Source: JAFDVL01 sp031409955
GTDB lineage: Bacteria; Acidobacteriota; Blastocatellia; RBC074
Assembly (NCBI GenBank): GCA_031409955.1
Contig: JANNYF010000088.1
Location: 62,001-126,000, forward strand
Direction: 5' to 3'
DNA: 64,000 nt
Shown: one piece after another, positions 42,103 to 51,740 of the stretch
Layout of the letters: each line of letters opens with the position of its first letter
How positions within the stretch are numbered: the first letter of the stretch is position 1
The notes under the pieces: model-generated
Told to the model about the DNA's origin: nothing
The model's input: the letters and a program-made list of their open reading frames with translations, nothing else
Database searches by the model: none
Translations under genes and position numbers: made by a program

Positions 42103-43347
42103 TTAATACTCAATCTCAGGCCGTCGCGCATCGTGCGGATCAGCCCAGCGATTGTTCGGCACAGTCGGCGTCCAGCCCGGTCGCAGCGGGTCTTGATCGT
42201 AGGGGTAGCCGCCTAGCCGTTTGTAGAGTTCGCTGTATTCGCCCAACTTCTCGCGGTCAAGTTTTACGCCCAAGCCCGGCGCAGTCGGCACAGCTATCGA
42301 ACCGTCTTCATACTTCAATTTACCGCCCACAATGATGTCATCTACCACGTGGTGATAATGCGCGTCGGCAGCGAAGGAAAGATTCGGAATGACCGCGCCG
42401 AAATGCAGCATCGTTGCCAATTGAATCCCAAGCTCACCCGATGAATGCACAGCGACACCAAGCTGAAACGTCTCGCAAATGCCCGCCGCTTTCACACACG
42501 AACGAATGCCGCCCCAGAACGTCGTATCCAGCAAAATCACGTCTACCGCCGTGTTCAGAATATTCGCCGCCAGTTGCTCAAAATTGACTACGACGGTGTT
42601 CGTTGCCAGCGGCATTCGCACCTTCTCGCGCACGCGCCGCATGCCGTGCAAACCGAACACGGGGTCTTCCAAATAGTCGTTGCGAATGTCTTCGATTTGC
42701 TGCCCAAACCAGATGGCAGTTTCAGTTGACCAAGCACCATTCGGATCAAAGCGGAAGCGGTCGCCTTTCAGTGCTTCGGCTACGGCGCGGTAGCATTCCA
42801 ATTCGTATTCCGGCGCAAACACGCCGCCCTTCAATTTGTGCGAGGTGAAGCCATATTTCGCTTTCAAATCTTTTGCGAGCGCGACCAATTGCTCCGCCGT
42901 GCGTGATTCGCCGCTGCCATCTTTCGGATTCGGGTAGCGAAAAAACAGGTACGATGCGAACGGTACGCGATCATTCAATCGTCCGCCCAGAATGTCGCAC
43001 ACCGGCACGCCCCACTTCTGCCCCAGAATATCGAGGCAAGCGAATTCGAGCGCGGCCAGCACCTGCGTGCGATTGTTGTACAGCGATGCCGTTGGGTTGG
43101 CGATCAGAAAGCGCATCTCTTCCAGCCGCGCCGGATCGTGTCCGACCAGATAGCTTTTCATCGCGCGAAACACCGCTTCCGCCGATTCGCCGCCGCCACC
43201 CATTTCGCCGAGGCCAGTAATGCCTTCATCGGTTTCGACTTCGACGATAGTGCGCACGAAACGTCCCCAATGACAGCCGTTCGCATGGCGCAGCGGCGCT
43301 TCCAACGGAACCGTGACAGTCGTAGCTTTGATGTCGGTAATTTTCAT
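42103..43347 (-). CDS. Enolase-superfamily sugar-acid dehydratase, glucarate-dehydratase-like
   Basis: A 414-residue cytoplasmic TIM-barrel enzyme. Superfamily residues: the KxK base in SHKLKGGVFAPEYE, the first metal ligand in RFDPNGAW, the second in YLEDPVFG, the ATNTVVVNFEQL segment and the His base in VAVHSSGELGIQLA, matching the glucarate dehydratase subgroup. It would dehydrate an aldarate such as D-glucarate to a keto-deoxy acid. With GH67 two genes upstream, the substrate may come from oxidised glucuronic acid. Its ATG (43347) overlaps the stop of the upstream GNAT gene by 4 bp. Confidence 0.88.
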   Translation of the reverse strand: MKITDIKATTVTVPLEAPLRHANGCHWGRFVRTIVEVETDEGITGLGEMGGGGESAEAVFRAMKSYLVGHDPARLEEMRFLIANPTASLYNNRTQVLAALEFACLDILGQKWGVPVCDILGGRLNDRVPFASYLFFRYPNPKDGSGESRTAEQLVALAKDLKAKYGFTSHKLKGGVFAPEYELECYRAVAEALKGDRFRFDPNGAWSTETAIWFGQQIEDIRNDYLEDPVFGLHGMRRVREKVRMPLATNTVVVNFEQLAANILNTAVDVILLDTTFWGGIRSCVKAAGICETFQLGVAVHSSGELGIQLATMLHFGAVIPNLSFAADAHYHHVVDDIIVGGKLKYEDGSIAVPTAPGLGVKLDREKLGEYSELYKRLGGYPYDQDPLRPGWTPTVPNNRWADPHDARRPEIEY

Positions 43348-43853
43348 GGATGATTCGTGATGGTCTTGGCGAAACAAATACTCAGCGGGGAACCCACATA
43401 TTCGCCATAAGTTGGAATTTCGGTGAATCCAGCCTGCCGATAAAGACCAAGCGCCTCCTGCTGGCGAATACCTGTTTCCAGGAGTAAGCGATTGAGTCCG
43501 AGTGCCTGTGCCTCAACTTCCAACGCTTGTAGCAACGCGCGTCCTACGCCCAGGCCGCGCGCAGCAGGCGCGACATACATGCGCTTGAGTTCGCCGCTTC
43601 GTTCTCCAATGCGCCGCACCGCTCCACATCCGATAGGCTCGTCATCTCGCAGCGCAATCAGGAACGCGCCATTTCCTTCGGCGACTTCGTGTGGATCAAG
43701 CCGAAAATAGTTCGCGCCTTCTTCGGGATAGCGGCGTGCGAGTTCAGCATTGAGCGCGGCAATCAATTCTTGCGCAAAGGGCGAGAGGAGGTCGCAACGT
43801 CGAATGATGACACCGTTGTCGTGTGCTTCTTTGTTCACCATCTTTTCAGGCAT
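43344..43853 (-). CDS. GNAT-family acetyltransferase
   Basis: A 169-residue protein with the full GNAT plan: acetyl-CoA loop VAPAARGLGVGRALLQALEV, the preceding GCGAVRRIGERSGELKRMYV strand pair and the C-terminal LLLETGIRQQEALGLYRQAGF. Acceptor unknown. The ATG at 43853 overlaps the GH67 stop by one base, and its stop overlaps the start of the enolase-family gene, so GH67, this gene and the enolase gene are one tightly packed operon. Confidence 0.9.
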   Translation of the reverse strand: MPEKMVNKEAHDNGVIIRRCDLLSPFAQELIAALNAELARRYPEEGANYFRLDPHEVAEGNGAFLIALRDDEPIGCGAVRRIGERSGELKRMYVAPAARGLGVGRALLQALEVEAQALGLNRLLLETGIRQQEALGLYRQAGFTEIPTYGEYVGSPLSICFAKTITNHP

Positions 43854-45979
43854 TACCACGTCAGGCTTTTTGCTTTGTATTCATCCAGCGTCTTGGCTGG
43901 CTTCTCAACACCCGCAGGCAATGGGCGTTTGGAGAAGGTCTGAAAATACAACAGACACGCATCCCGCCAATGAATCGCGTCGCGTTCCTGAAGCTCTAAT
44001 TTCTTGGCGACTGCGGCGTGACGTTCGGCATCAATCACGTTGGACAATGAATCCCACTGTTTGCGTGCCGCCCGCGTCCATTCGACGCCGCGTTGATAAT
44101 GCAGCGCCAATTCATCCCACATCGTTTTCCCGGAACGCATTTGATGATCCCACCGGACGTGATGAAACCAGACCAGCAGGTTTTCCGGGCAAGTCTTCAA
44201 ATCCGCGAAACGGTCGCGCACAGGTTGATGATATTGATTGACCGAATTACTGCCGCTTTTCGTGCGATCAAAGCCTAAGCCTTTTTCATCGGCGCGATGA
44301 AAGTACGGCGGGTTCCAATCTTCACGGCCTTCGCGGTTCCACCACGGCGCGGGGCCGTAATGATGCCCGCCCCACATAATGTGATTCAGCCCCAACGGCG
44401 TCATGTAATCCACCACTGCTTCGTGCGATTCAAGCATCAGTTGCGCCATCGCAGTCGCAGCTTTTGCGTCATTCGTAAACGTCATCCGCACCCATTCATC
44501 GGCAATCTGTTTAGAACTCAAATCAGGATTCCAGGCTAAGCGACCGAACGCGTACCAGTTGGATTGCGTCACGTCATGCCCTGTCCAATTGCGGTCGGTG
44601 CCGGTGTTGGCTACGCCTGCGATGCCGGTCAGTTTTTGTTTGTACAAACTGCCATCAGTCACTTTCGTCACGGTTGAGCCTTTGCCTTGCGCGTACGTGT
44701 CGGCGTCCAACACCTCGCGCCACATTGGGGCGAGAAAGACGAGGTGATTCGATTGCCCAAGATATTCCTGCGTGATTTGAAATTCGGGAATCACTTGTGT
44801 TTTCGGCATCCCGCCAAACAGCGGATGAAACGGTTCGCGCGGTTGAAAATCAATCGGGCCGTTTTTGACTTGCAACAACACGTTCGTGGCGAACTTTCCA
44901 TCGAAGGGTTGCAGGTTGTCATACGCCGCCGCCGCGCGGTCGTAGCCGGGTTTCACGTCGTACACGAATGCACGCCAGATGACGATGCCGTGGTGCGGCG
45001 CGACGGCGGCGGCCAGCATGTTTGCGCCATCGGTGTGATTGCGATTGTAGGTGCGCGGCCCCGGCTGGCCTTCGCTGTTGGCTTTGACCAGAAAGCCGCC
45101 GAAGTTGGGGATGAGTTGATAAATTTCGTCGGCCTTCTGTTTCCACCACGCAGCAACGGCAGGATCGAATGGGTCAGCCGTCTTCAATCCACCTAACTCA
45201 ATCGGCGCGGAGAAACGCGCGGACAAAAACACCCGCACGCCGTAAGGTCGAAACACATCAGCGATGGCGGCAGCTTTGCGCAAATAAGCTGCACTCAGGC
45301 TTTGTGAATTGGCATTGACGTTGTTTAGCGCGGTGGCGTTGATGCCGATGGAAGCGTTGATGCGGGCGTAATCGCGCAAACGCGGATCAATCTTGTCCGG
45401 CAGCGCGTTCCAATCCCACAATGAACGTCCCGCGTAGCCGCGCTCAATCGTGCCGTTGAGGTTGTCCCAATGATTCAGCATGCGCACTTGCAAACGCGGT
45501 TTTTGGCTGATGTTGAGATTGGTCAACGGTTGTCCTGTTTGCAACAAGCGCAAAAAATGAAACGCGCCGTACAGCGCCCCGACTTCGCTTTCAGACGCGA
45601 TGACGGTTGCCGCCCGCCCATTGATTTTCAGCGCACGAATGACAAAGCCTTCAGCGCCGAGCGGAGCTAGATTGAGGTTGAGATTGGCGATCAGCGCTGA
45701 ACTTTTGGGCGTACCAACTAACACCGCGCCATCACGCTCTATCGTTTCACGGAGCGGAATCGTTGTGTTGAGTAAACCCGAACAACCAGTCGCCAGTTCC
45801 GTGCGAATTGCGTCGAGCGTGGCGGAATTGCCGGGCGCTACGATGGCCGTGACGCGTGGTTGCGCCGTGCGCAGTAAATGCGCGGGGAGCGGTTGGTAGC
45901 GGAGCCAAACGTCGTATCCGGTTTCTGCTCCAACAGGGAGAGCGAATAGCAAAGTAAGGAGAAGAAGATTCCGTAGCAT
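43853..45979 (-). CDS. Alpha-glucuronidase, GH67
   Basis: A 708-residue secreted enzyme that removes (4-O-methyl-)glucuronic acid from the ends of xylo-oligosaccharides. Signal peptide LLLLTLLFALPVGA. Active-site blocks: KANSEGQPGPRTYNRNHTDG with the catalytic acid Glu, NGPIDFQPREPFHPLFGGMP and PEFQITQEYLGQ with the general-base pair, and the YRRGVEW-type C-terminal segment HYQRGVEWTRAARKQWDS. Length and order are typical for GH67. The upstream neighbour is a terminator closing the preceding receptor gene, so GH67 probably opens its own operon with the GNAT and enolase-family genes. Confidence 0.96.
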   Translation of the reverse strand: MLRNLLLLTLLFALPVGAETGYDVWLRYQPLPAHLLRTAQPRVTAIVAPGNSATLDAIRTELATGCSGLLNTTIPLRETIERDGAVLVGTPKSSALIANLNLNLAPLGAEGFVIRALKINGRAATVIASESEVGALYGAFHFLRLLQTGQPLTNLNISQKPRLQVRMLNHWDNLNGTIERGYAGRSLWDWNALPDKIDPRLRDYARINASIGINATALNNVNANSQSLSAAYLRKAAAIADVFRPYGVRVFLSARFSAPIELGGLKTADPFDPAVAAWWKQKADEIYQLIPNFGGFLVKANSEGQPGPRTYNRNHTDGANMLAAAVAPHHGIVIWRAFVYDVKPGYDRAAAAYDNLQPFDGKFATNVLLQVKNGPIDFQPREPFHPLFGGMPKTQVIPEFQITQEYLGQSNHLVFLAPMWREVLDADTYAQGKGSTVTKVTDGSLYKQKLTGIAGVANTGTDRNWTGHDVTQSNWYAFGRLAWNPDLSSKQIADEWVRMTFTNDAKAATAMAQLMLESHEAVVDYMTPLGLNHIMWGGHHYGPAPWWNREGREDWNPPYFHRADEKGLGFDRTKSGSNSVNQYHQPVRDRFADLKTCPENLLVWFHHVRWDHQMRSGKTMWDELALHYQRGVEWTRAARKQWDSLSNVIDAERHAAVAKKLELQERDAIHWRDACLLYFQTFSKRPLPAGVEKPAKTLDEYKAKSLTW

Positions 45980-45995
45980 TAGGCAACGACTCCAA

Positions 45996-46040
45996 AAGGA
46001 AAAATGCGCTGAGAGGCGTTCTGGGCGCGACTCTCAGCGC
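45996..46040 (-). terminator. Rho-independent terminator upstream of GH67
   Basis: GCGCTGAGAG (46006-46015) pairs exactly with CTCTCAGCGC (46031-46040) around a 15-nt loop; on the minus strand ATTTTTCCTTTTGG follows. It ends transcripts of the receptor gene at 46201, about 16 bp before the GH67 start. Confidence 0.75.
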
Positions 46041-46097
46041 TGCGCTCAAAGAGGTACTGCCAGTAAAATAAACTTTAATGGCGGGGAGCGCTAAAGT

Positions 46098-46200
46098 AAG
46101 TCGAGAGAGGTCTGGGGAAGTTTTGCGAAGTCTCGGCAAGTCGGAAAAGCGCGCATGACGCAGTGCTTATCCAAGCTTGCCAGGACTTTCCCAGACTTGC
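46098..46200. repeat. Palindromic tract of AAGTC/GCAAGTC units
   Basis: Short units of 8-9 nt (AAGTCTCGG, CAAGTCGG, GAAGTTTTG) on the left are mirrored by CTTGCCAGGACTTTCCCAGA on the right. It directly abuts the stop codon of the receptor gene, in the same position as the other gene-end hairpin tracts. Confidence 0.6.
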
Positions 46201-49200
46201 TTAGAACGTAAACCGCATCATGAATTGAATCCAACGCGGCGTATTACCTTGCGCCGTCACCTTGCCAAAATTGGCGCTGGTGATGTCGGTGTTTGGGCCT
46301 TGATACGTTACGTGATTCAGCGCATTGATGAAGTCCACGCGGAACTGCATTTTCAGCCCTTCCGTGATGGCGAAGTTCCGCGCGAGGTTCATATCCACCT
46401 GGTTCATGTTCGACGTGCGTAACCAGCTCAAGACGCTGGGGAAGACACGTTTGTGGAAGCTGTTCGGTTGGAAATTCACGGGTGTCACATTTTCAAAGGT
46501 GCAAGCCACGTTGTTTCCTGAACCACAAATGTTACCCATCGCGGTTAATACCGCTTGCGGCACTAACGAACGAATGCGAGTTTCATAGGCAGCGCGATTC
46601 GACGCCGTGTAATCACGCGCCGCACCGGGCAACAATTGCCAATTGAACCAGGCATCGGTTGTCCGTTCGTCGCGTGATTTCGTGAAGGCTCGCAGGTCAT
46701 TGCCGTAATAGAACCAATTCCCCACTCCAAAGGCCGGGCCACTTTGCAGGTGATAGATCGAACTAACCTGCCAACCACCGACAACGGCATTGGCAATCTT
46801 CGAACCTGACAGGAACTTCTTGCCTTTGCCAAACGGCAGTTCATACAAAGCATTGAACATGAAGTGATAGGGACGCGAGTTGTTGCTCTCTGTCCAAAGA
46901 GGAGTTGTATCGTATTCGTTTTGGAATCCGGTGGCCTGTTGATTCCAGGTGCGGATGAGCGAGACCGAATACATCATGCCATTGGAAAAACGCTTGTTCA
47001 GCGTCAGTTCCAAATCGTGATAACGACTTTTACCCAAAGGCGCACGCGAATTGGTGGAGCCGTTCAGATGCCCATTAGGACGAAGCAACGAAGACCTGGC
47101 TCTGGTTGCGCCCGTGAAGAAACCATTGCCGTTCATATCCTGATACAACAACGGATTCGAGGTCTGCAACGAAGCGAAATTCGTAATGCGGAACGGATTC
47201 GCCACGTTTCCATTTAAGTAATTCGCAATCGTGTTATTGCGATATTGTCCTGAAGCCCAATACTGCTCTGGCAACGGATCAAGCCGTTGACCGATGGAAA
47301 TACGATCTGAAGACGAACCGAGATAGGCGAACTCTAAGACCATGCTCTTCGACAATTCGCGCTGCACGCTGAAGCGCCACCGTTGTTGCCGCGCATGCTT
47401 CCAATCGCTCGGAATATAAGCGATGCCGCGCCCCACACCCGCCATCACGCCCAGTGCATTGCCGACGGGTTGCAGAAAGCGTTGACCATTGGCTTGAACC
47501 GGGAATGGGTCGGAGAAGATGGTCGTGCAGGCAGACGCGCTGGCGCGACAAGCCGCAGAGGTGAGATTGGAAGAAGTGAACGTCAGCCCGTTATCATTGG
47601 ATACATTTGTCGCTGTGGTGCGGCTGTAGCCCAATTGATTCAGGTCGTTATTCAAAACGTTATTGGTATCGAAGAAAATTCCGTACCCGCCACGCACCAC
47701 TGTTTTATCGTTGATTGAGTAAACCGCGCCGATACGTGGCAACCACAGGTTTTCACTCAGATGCGAACCATTTTCGTTAAGGTAGAGTGAACCACCTTTG
47801 ACGGCAAACTGACTCGCGGGCAGTTCCGGCAAAGCGATGGCGGCATACGCCGCCTGAGCACCAGCCTCGATGGGCAAGGAGGCAGTCCGATCTAAGCCAA
47901 CAATGGCGCGGTTATAGCGTTCTTTGAAGCCGCCTTCGCGCTCCATGCGCAAGCCCAGATTGACCGTGAATTTCGACGTCACGCGCCAGTCATCCTGCAC
48001 ATAAAATCCATAGTACGGATTGGTCAGATAATAACTGTCATTTTTAGTAACGCTGACCGAACCGCCGGGCGCACCCAGCAGGAAAGAAGCCCATTCCAGG
48101 CCGAGCAACCCAACCCCGTTGGTCGTTGTGGTGTTTGTCTGGCGCAGATACGTGTTGCGTGGTTGAATCACGCCGGAGGTGTTGCCGGGGTTATTAAATT
48201 GACGGTAATGTTGCCGCAAATCATAACCAAAGCGCGTGCTGTGATTCTTGAAAATCTTCGTCAATTCGCCGCGCACGGTGCCAATGCTGTAACGGGTTGG
48301 CGTCGAGAACGTGCGACTGAAATCTGAGTTCGAATTATCACTGAAATCAAGCACTGGCAAATGCTTGGCATCGCCTGCGAAGGCCGTTAAATAGCTCGGC
48401 AGTCCGACCGAATCCGGCCCAAAGCTTTGTTGCACTGCGTTCTGGGTGTTGCCATCACGATAGCGATTCCAGGCGATTGAATTGTTCAGAATCGTGGTGG
48501 AATTGATCGTGTAAACGTGATCTACCACGACGGCGATATTGTTACGGTTCAGACCGTTTTGATGTAAGCCACGCGCGGTTTCATACGTCCAGTCGGCGCG
48601 GTCTTCGAGAAAGTTTTGATAGCTCCATTTCCCGAACACGCGATGCTTCTGCGAGGCCACCCAGTCAATGCGATTGCCGTAGTTTTCAAAATCCCAATTG
48701 AAGGGCGTCGCCGCGGCCAGATAGTTGTTCAGACCATCCGTTCCGACTACGCCCGGCACATTGTTGGGTTGCGGGATCAGTTTCAAATATGCCGCCGCCA
48801 TCGGGTTGATGATCGGCACTTGATTGTTGACGAAGGGATCGCGGACAACGCAGGTATTGCCTGCGCCGCACACGCCACCGGTCACGTTGCGTGCTGTCCG
48901 TGGATCGTAAATCTGATAGCGCACCGGATCAATCGCGAGTAGTTCGGAGAAATCACCGGCCCGCTGTTTGACCGTCGGCACCGTGAAGCGAACCGCTAAC
49001 GGCTCTTCGGTCTTGACCTCTTTCAGCCCGTTGTAGCTGAAGAAAAAGAAGAGCCGATCCTTACCGTTGTACAACCACGGCACGCGCACCGGCCCGCCTA
49101 CAACGCCCGCATAGTTGTTCGAGCGGCCTGTTTGTTGGCGTTCCGTGGCGCGCAAGCGATCTGCTGTCGCCTGATTGGTCGCGCCATTGATGCCTCCCCA

Positions 49201-50037
49201 ATACGAAGCATTGAGTGTGGTCGGCGTCGCGTTCCAGCGTTGTTGCCAGTGTTGCCAAGTCAATGAGCCGTGATAGGCATTGGTTCCACTCTTAGTCACC
49301 ACGCTGATGCTCGCGCCGCTGCTGTGGCCTTTGGAAGCGTCAAACGGCGAAGTCTCAATCTTGATCTCGGAAACCGTATCAGCATACGGCAACGCGCCAA
49401 CACGGCGCGAGGGTCCCGCATTCGGCACACCGTCCATTGAGAATTCATTGCCGCCGACACTGCCTGCCGTCCCGATGGCGGAGGCTCCGACGTTCGAGTG
49501 TGGACCCAGGTAGTTGGCGTCAGCCGTCCATTGAATGCCAGGCACGGTACGCGCCAGGATGAGTGCGCTGTTATTCAGCACAGGCAAATCCATGATCTGT
49601 TTATTGGTCAAGGTCGTTGAGCCGCTGGCCGAAGTTGTTTCCAGCAAGGGCGCATCCGCCGTGACGTTCACGGATTCACTCGCCGCGCCGATTTCCAACG
49701 TCAGGTCGGCTTCAGCGCGAGTATTGATGGTTAGGGCAAAGCCAGTCCGCACGGTCTTCTTAAAGCCGTTGGCAGTGGCGGTGATGGTGTAGGTTCCGGC
49801 TAACTGATAGGCCGCCTCATAGTACCCATTCGAATCGGTGACGAGTTGGGTTGTGCTGTTCGTTTCGGTGTTGGTGACAACAATCGTAACGCCTGCGACG
49901 ACTGCGCCCGTGGCATCCTTCACGGTGCCTTGAATCGTACTGCGGGTTTCTTGTGCTACGCCGGAGCCGCCCAGCAACAGAATTAACCCTAAACTAATTA
50001 GGCTTAGCTGCAACCAGCGAAATTTGAAAGTAGGCAT
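46201..50037 (-). CDS. TonB-dependent Oar-like receptor
   Basis: A 1278-residue outer membrane receptor. Signal peptide LSLISLGLILLLGGSGVA; carboxypeptidase-regulatory-like domain about 35-120 (IQGTVKDATGAVVAGVTIVV, GTYTITATANGFKKTVRTGF); plug about 130-260 (LTNKQIMDLPVLNNSALILA, NEFSMDGVPN, GASISVVTKSGTNAYHGSL); the barrel follows to WIQFMMRFTF. TonB and a SusD partner are not encoded nearby. GGAGG lies 8 bases before ATG 50037. It lies downstream of the ROK repressor gene and before GH67, so it probably imports oligosaccharides of this locus. Confidence 0.95.
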   Translation of the reverse strand: MPTFKFRWLQLSLISLGLILLLGGSGVAQETRSTIQGTVKDATGAVVAGVTIVVTNTETNSTTQLVTDSNGYYEAAYQLAGTYTITATANGFKKTVRTGFALTINTRAEADLTLEIGAASESVNVTADAPLLETTSASGSTTLTNKQIMDLPVLNNSALILARTVPGIQWTADANYLGPHSNVGASAIGTAGSVGGNEFSMDGVPNAGPSRRVGALPYADTVSEIKIETSPFDASKGHSSGASISVVTKSGTNAYHGSLTWQHWQQRWNATPTTLNASYWGGINGATNQATADRLRATERQQTGRSNNYAGVVGGPVRVPWLYNGKDRLFFFFSYNGLKEVKTEEPLAVRFTVPTVKQRAGDFSELLAIDPVRYQIYDPRTARNVTGGVCGAGNTCVVRDPFVNNQVPIINPMAAAYLKLIPQPNNVPGVVGTDGLNNYLAAATPFNWDFENYGNRIDWVASQKHRVFGKWSYQNFLEDRADWTYETARGLHQNGLNRNNIAVVVDHVYTINSTTILNNSIAWNRYRDGNTQNAVQQSFGPDSVGLPSYLTAFAGDAKHLPVLDFSDNSNSDFSRTFSTPTRYSIGTVRGELTKIFKNHSTRFGYDLRQHYRQFNNPGNTSGVIQPRNTYLRQTNTTTTNGVGLLGLEWASFLLGAPGGSVSVTKNDSYYLTNPYYGFYVQDDWRVTSKFTVNLGLRMEREGGFKERYNRAIVGLDRTASLPIEAGAQAAYAAIALPELPASQFAVKGGSLYLNENGSHLSENLWLPRIGAVYSINDKTVVRGGYGIFFDTNNVLNNDLNQLGYSRTTATNVSNDNGLTFTSSNLTSAACRASASACTTIFSDPFPVQANGQRFLQPVGNALGVMAGVGRGIAYIPSDWKHARQQRWRFSVQRELSKSMVLEFAYLGSSSDRISIGQRLDPLPEQYWASGQYRNNTIANYLNGNVANPFRITNFASLQTSNPLLYQDMNGNGFFTGATRARSSLLRPNGHLNGSTNSRAPLGKSRYHDLELTLNKRFSNGMMYSVSLIRTWNQQATGFQNEYDTTPLWTESNNSRPYHFMFNALYELPFGKGKKFLSGSKIANAVVGGWQVSSIYHLQSGPAFGVGNWFYYGNDLRAFTKSRDERTTDAWFNWQLLPGAARDYTASNRAAYETRIRSLVPQAVLTAMGNICGSGNNVACTFENVTPVNFQPNSFHKRVFPSVLSWLRTSNMNQVDMNLARNFAITEGLKMQFRVDFINALNHVTYQGPNTDITSANFGKVTAQGNTPRWIQFMMRFTF

Positions 50038-50399
50038 GATGGGTCCTCCAAAATGGTGGGGTAATAGATAGATTGCAACGACAAGCCTCAATATGTCTTG
50101 TCAAAAGCCAAGCACGTGCGTTGACTTCTACAACCTTGCATTAAAAGGCAATTCCCGACCTTGAGCCGGCTACTTAGGCAGGCTTTGTTATTTAGGTTTA
50201 TTGCCTTTGGGGCTACGAGCAAGCAACCGCAACCAGGTCGCTTGCTCGTAGCTTTGGAATCATCCCAGCGTTAATTTAGAAACTGTCCGCATTGTTTGTA
50301 CGGTCACTGATGTTTCTTGAAGTATCTTGTTCGAGACAACAACAAATATGCAACGCAACCAACTGGCTTTGAGCGATGAACGGCCACTCGTTCACTCTT
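50038..50399. other. Intergenic region with a 13-bp-stem hairpin
   Basis: No gene in about 360 bp. GCTACGAGCAAGC (50212-50224) pairs exactly with GCTTGCTCGTAGC (50240-50252) around a 15-nt loop. It stands about 175 bp upstream of the receptor start and about 150 bp past the ROK stop, and could be a terminator-like or attenuator structure, or another palindromic repeat. Confidence 0.6.
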
Positions 50400-51602
50400 T
50401 CAAGCCACTGTTGGAGCGCCAAAATGCTTTTGCAGTACCAGCGCAATTGTGCCGCGCAACCGTGGTTGGCTGGCGGGATCAGTCGGAACAATGCGTGGGG
50501 AGGCGTATGTAAAGGAGCGCTCCTTGATAATTTGTTCAATGATTGGGCCAACCTGCGCCCAGGCACGCGTTACTTCGCCGACAATCACAATCACGTCCGG
50601 TGCCAGTCCTGTGACCAGCAATGCAAGCCCGACACCAATGTAATGCGCCATTTGTTGTAACGCCTCTATCGCTTTGGGTGCGCCCTGTTCCGCCAACCGC
50701 AAGACATCATCAAAGGTTGGGGCAGGCCTCGCGTCATTAGGCTTGCCATTGCGTTGTGGGGCAGTGGCCTGCGCATAAAAATGAACCGCCGCAGAGTTCG
50801 ACGCATACATCTCCCAACAGCCATGATTCCCGCATTTACATTGTGTCCCACCCTCAACAATGGTGACGTGTCCGAACTCGCCTGCTGCGCCTGAACTGCC
50901 GCGCACCAACTGTCCATTGACCATGATGCCTGCGCCAATTCCTTCTGAAACCGTCACCGCCACTAAATTGCCGATGGCGTGATGCCCAAACCAGACTTCC
51001 GCCAGCGCACAGGCATTGGCAGCATTTTCCAATTCCACTGACAACCCGGTTGCCTGTTCGAGCGGAGTGATTAAATCTATATCACGCCAGCCCAGGTTGG
51101 GTGCAAACACCAATTTCTGGGTCGCCAAATCCACGCGCCCGGGCAAGCTCACCCCAATTCCTTCGTAAGAAATCTCAGGATGCGCCTTCATTAAATTGCT
51201 CAGGCGCATGCATAAAGTGGCGATAAATTGCTCGGGGTCCTTGGCGGTTGGTAGCGATTCCTGCACCAAAAAGTGAGCGTTTAGATCAGCCACGCCCCAA
51301 GTCGTTTGGGTCGGGCGGATGGCCACACCAATGATCCCAATGCGCTCTTTATTCAGGTGTAGAAACCGGGGACGCCGCCCACGCGGTACATGCCCGGTAG
51401 CCCCTTCAGTAACCCATCTTTCCTTGATTAGCTGTTCGGCGATCACCGAAACCGTACTACGTTGCAAGCGAGAATGTCGGGCCAAATCAGCGCGCGAAAT
51501 GGGTTGATGTTGGCGAATCAAATTGAGCATGACACGGCGATTGATGTCGCGTGCCGTCTCACTGGTCGCTACCTGAAAATTGGTCAGATCAATCTTACGC
51601 AT
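50400..51602 (-). CDS. ROK-family transcriptional repressor (NagC/XylR type)
   Basis: A 400-residue regulator: winged helix at about 15-75 (DINRRVMLNLIRQHQPISRA, LQRSTVSVIAEQLIKERWV) and a sugar-kinase-like ROK domain. The zinc motif CKCGNHGCWE and sugar-binding SLPGRVDLATQ and GEFGHVTIVEGG are present. The kinase base Asp of N-D-A-N is replaced (ENAANACALAE), and the ATP loop is degenerate, so it is a regulator rather than a kinase. It probably senses a monosaccharide released by the locus. Neighbours GH95 (138 bp upstream) and the 46201 receptor downstream are the likely targets. Confidence 0.93.
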   Translation of the reverse strand: MRKIDLTNFQVATSETARDINRRVMLNLIRQHQPISRADLARHSRLQRSTVSVIAEQLIKERWVTEGATGHVPRGRRPRFLHLNKERIGIIGVAIRPTQTTWGVADLNAHFLVQESLPTAKDPEQFIATLCMRLSNLMKAHPEISYEGIGVSLPGRVDLATQKLVFAPNLGWRDIDLITPLEQATGLSVELENAANACALAEVWFGHHAIGNLVAVTVSEGIGAGIMVNGQLVRGSSGAAGEFGHVTIVEGGTQCKCGNHGCWEMYASNSAAVHFYAQATAPQRNGKPNDARPAPTFDDVLRLAEQGAPKAIEALQQMAHYIGVGLALLVTGLAPDVIVIVGEVTRAWAQVGPIIEQIIKERSFTYASPRIVPTDPASQPRLRGTIALVLQKHFGAPTVA

Positions 51603-51740
51603 TACTACCCGGCAAACAGGGAAAATGAATTTAATTCGAGAGGCGAACTATATGGATGGTAAAAACCTTTGTCAAGAACGTTTCAGGTGGGAATTCTCAA
51701 TAATAATTGAAAAGAGTGGTCTTTGTTCCAAATCAAGCAA

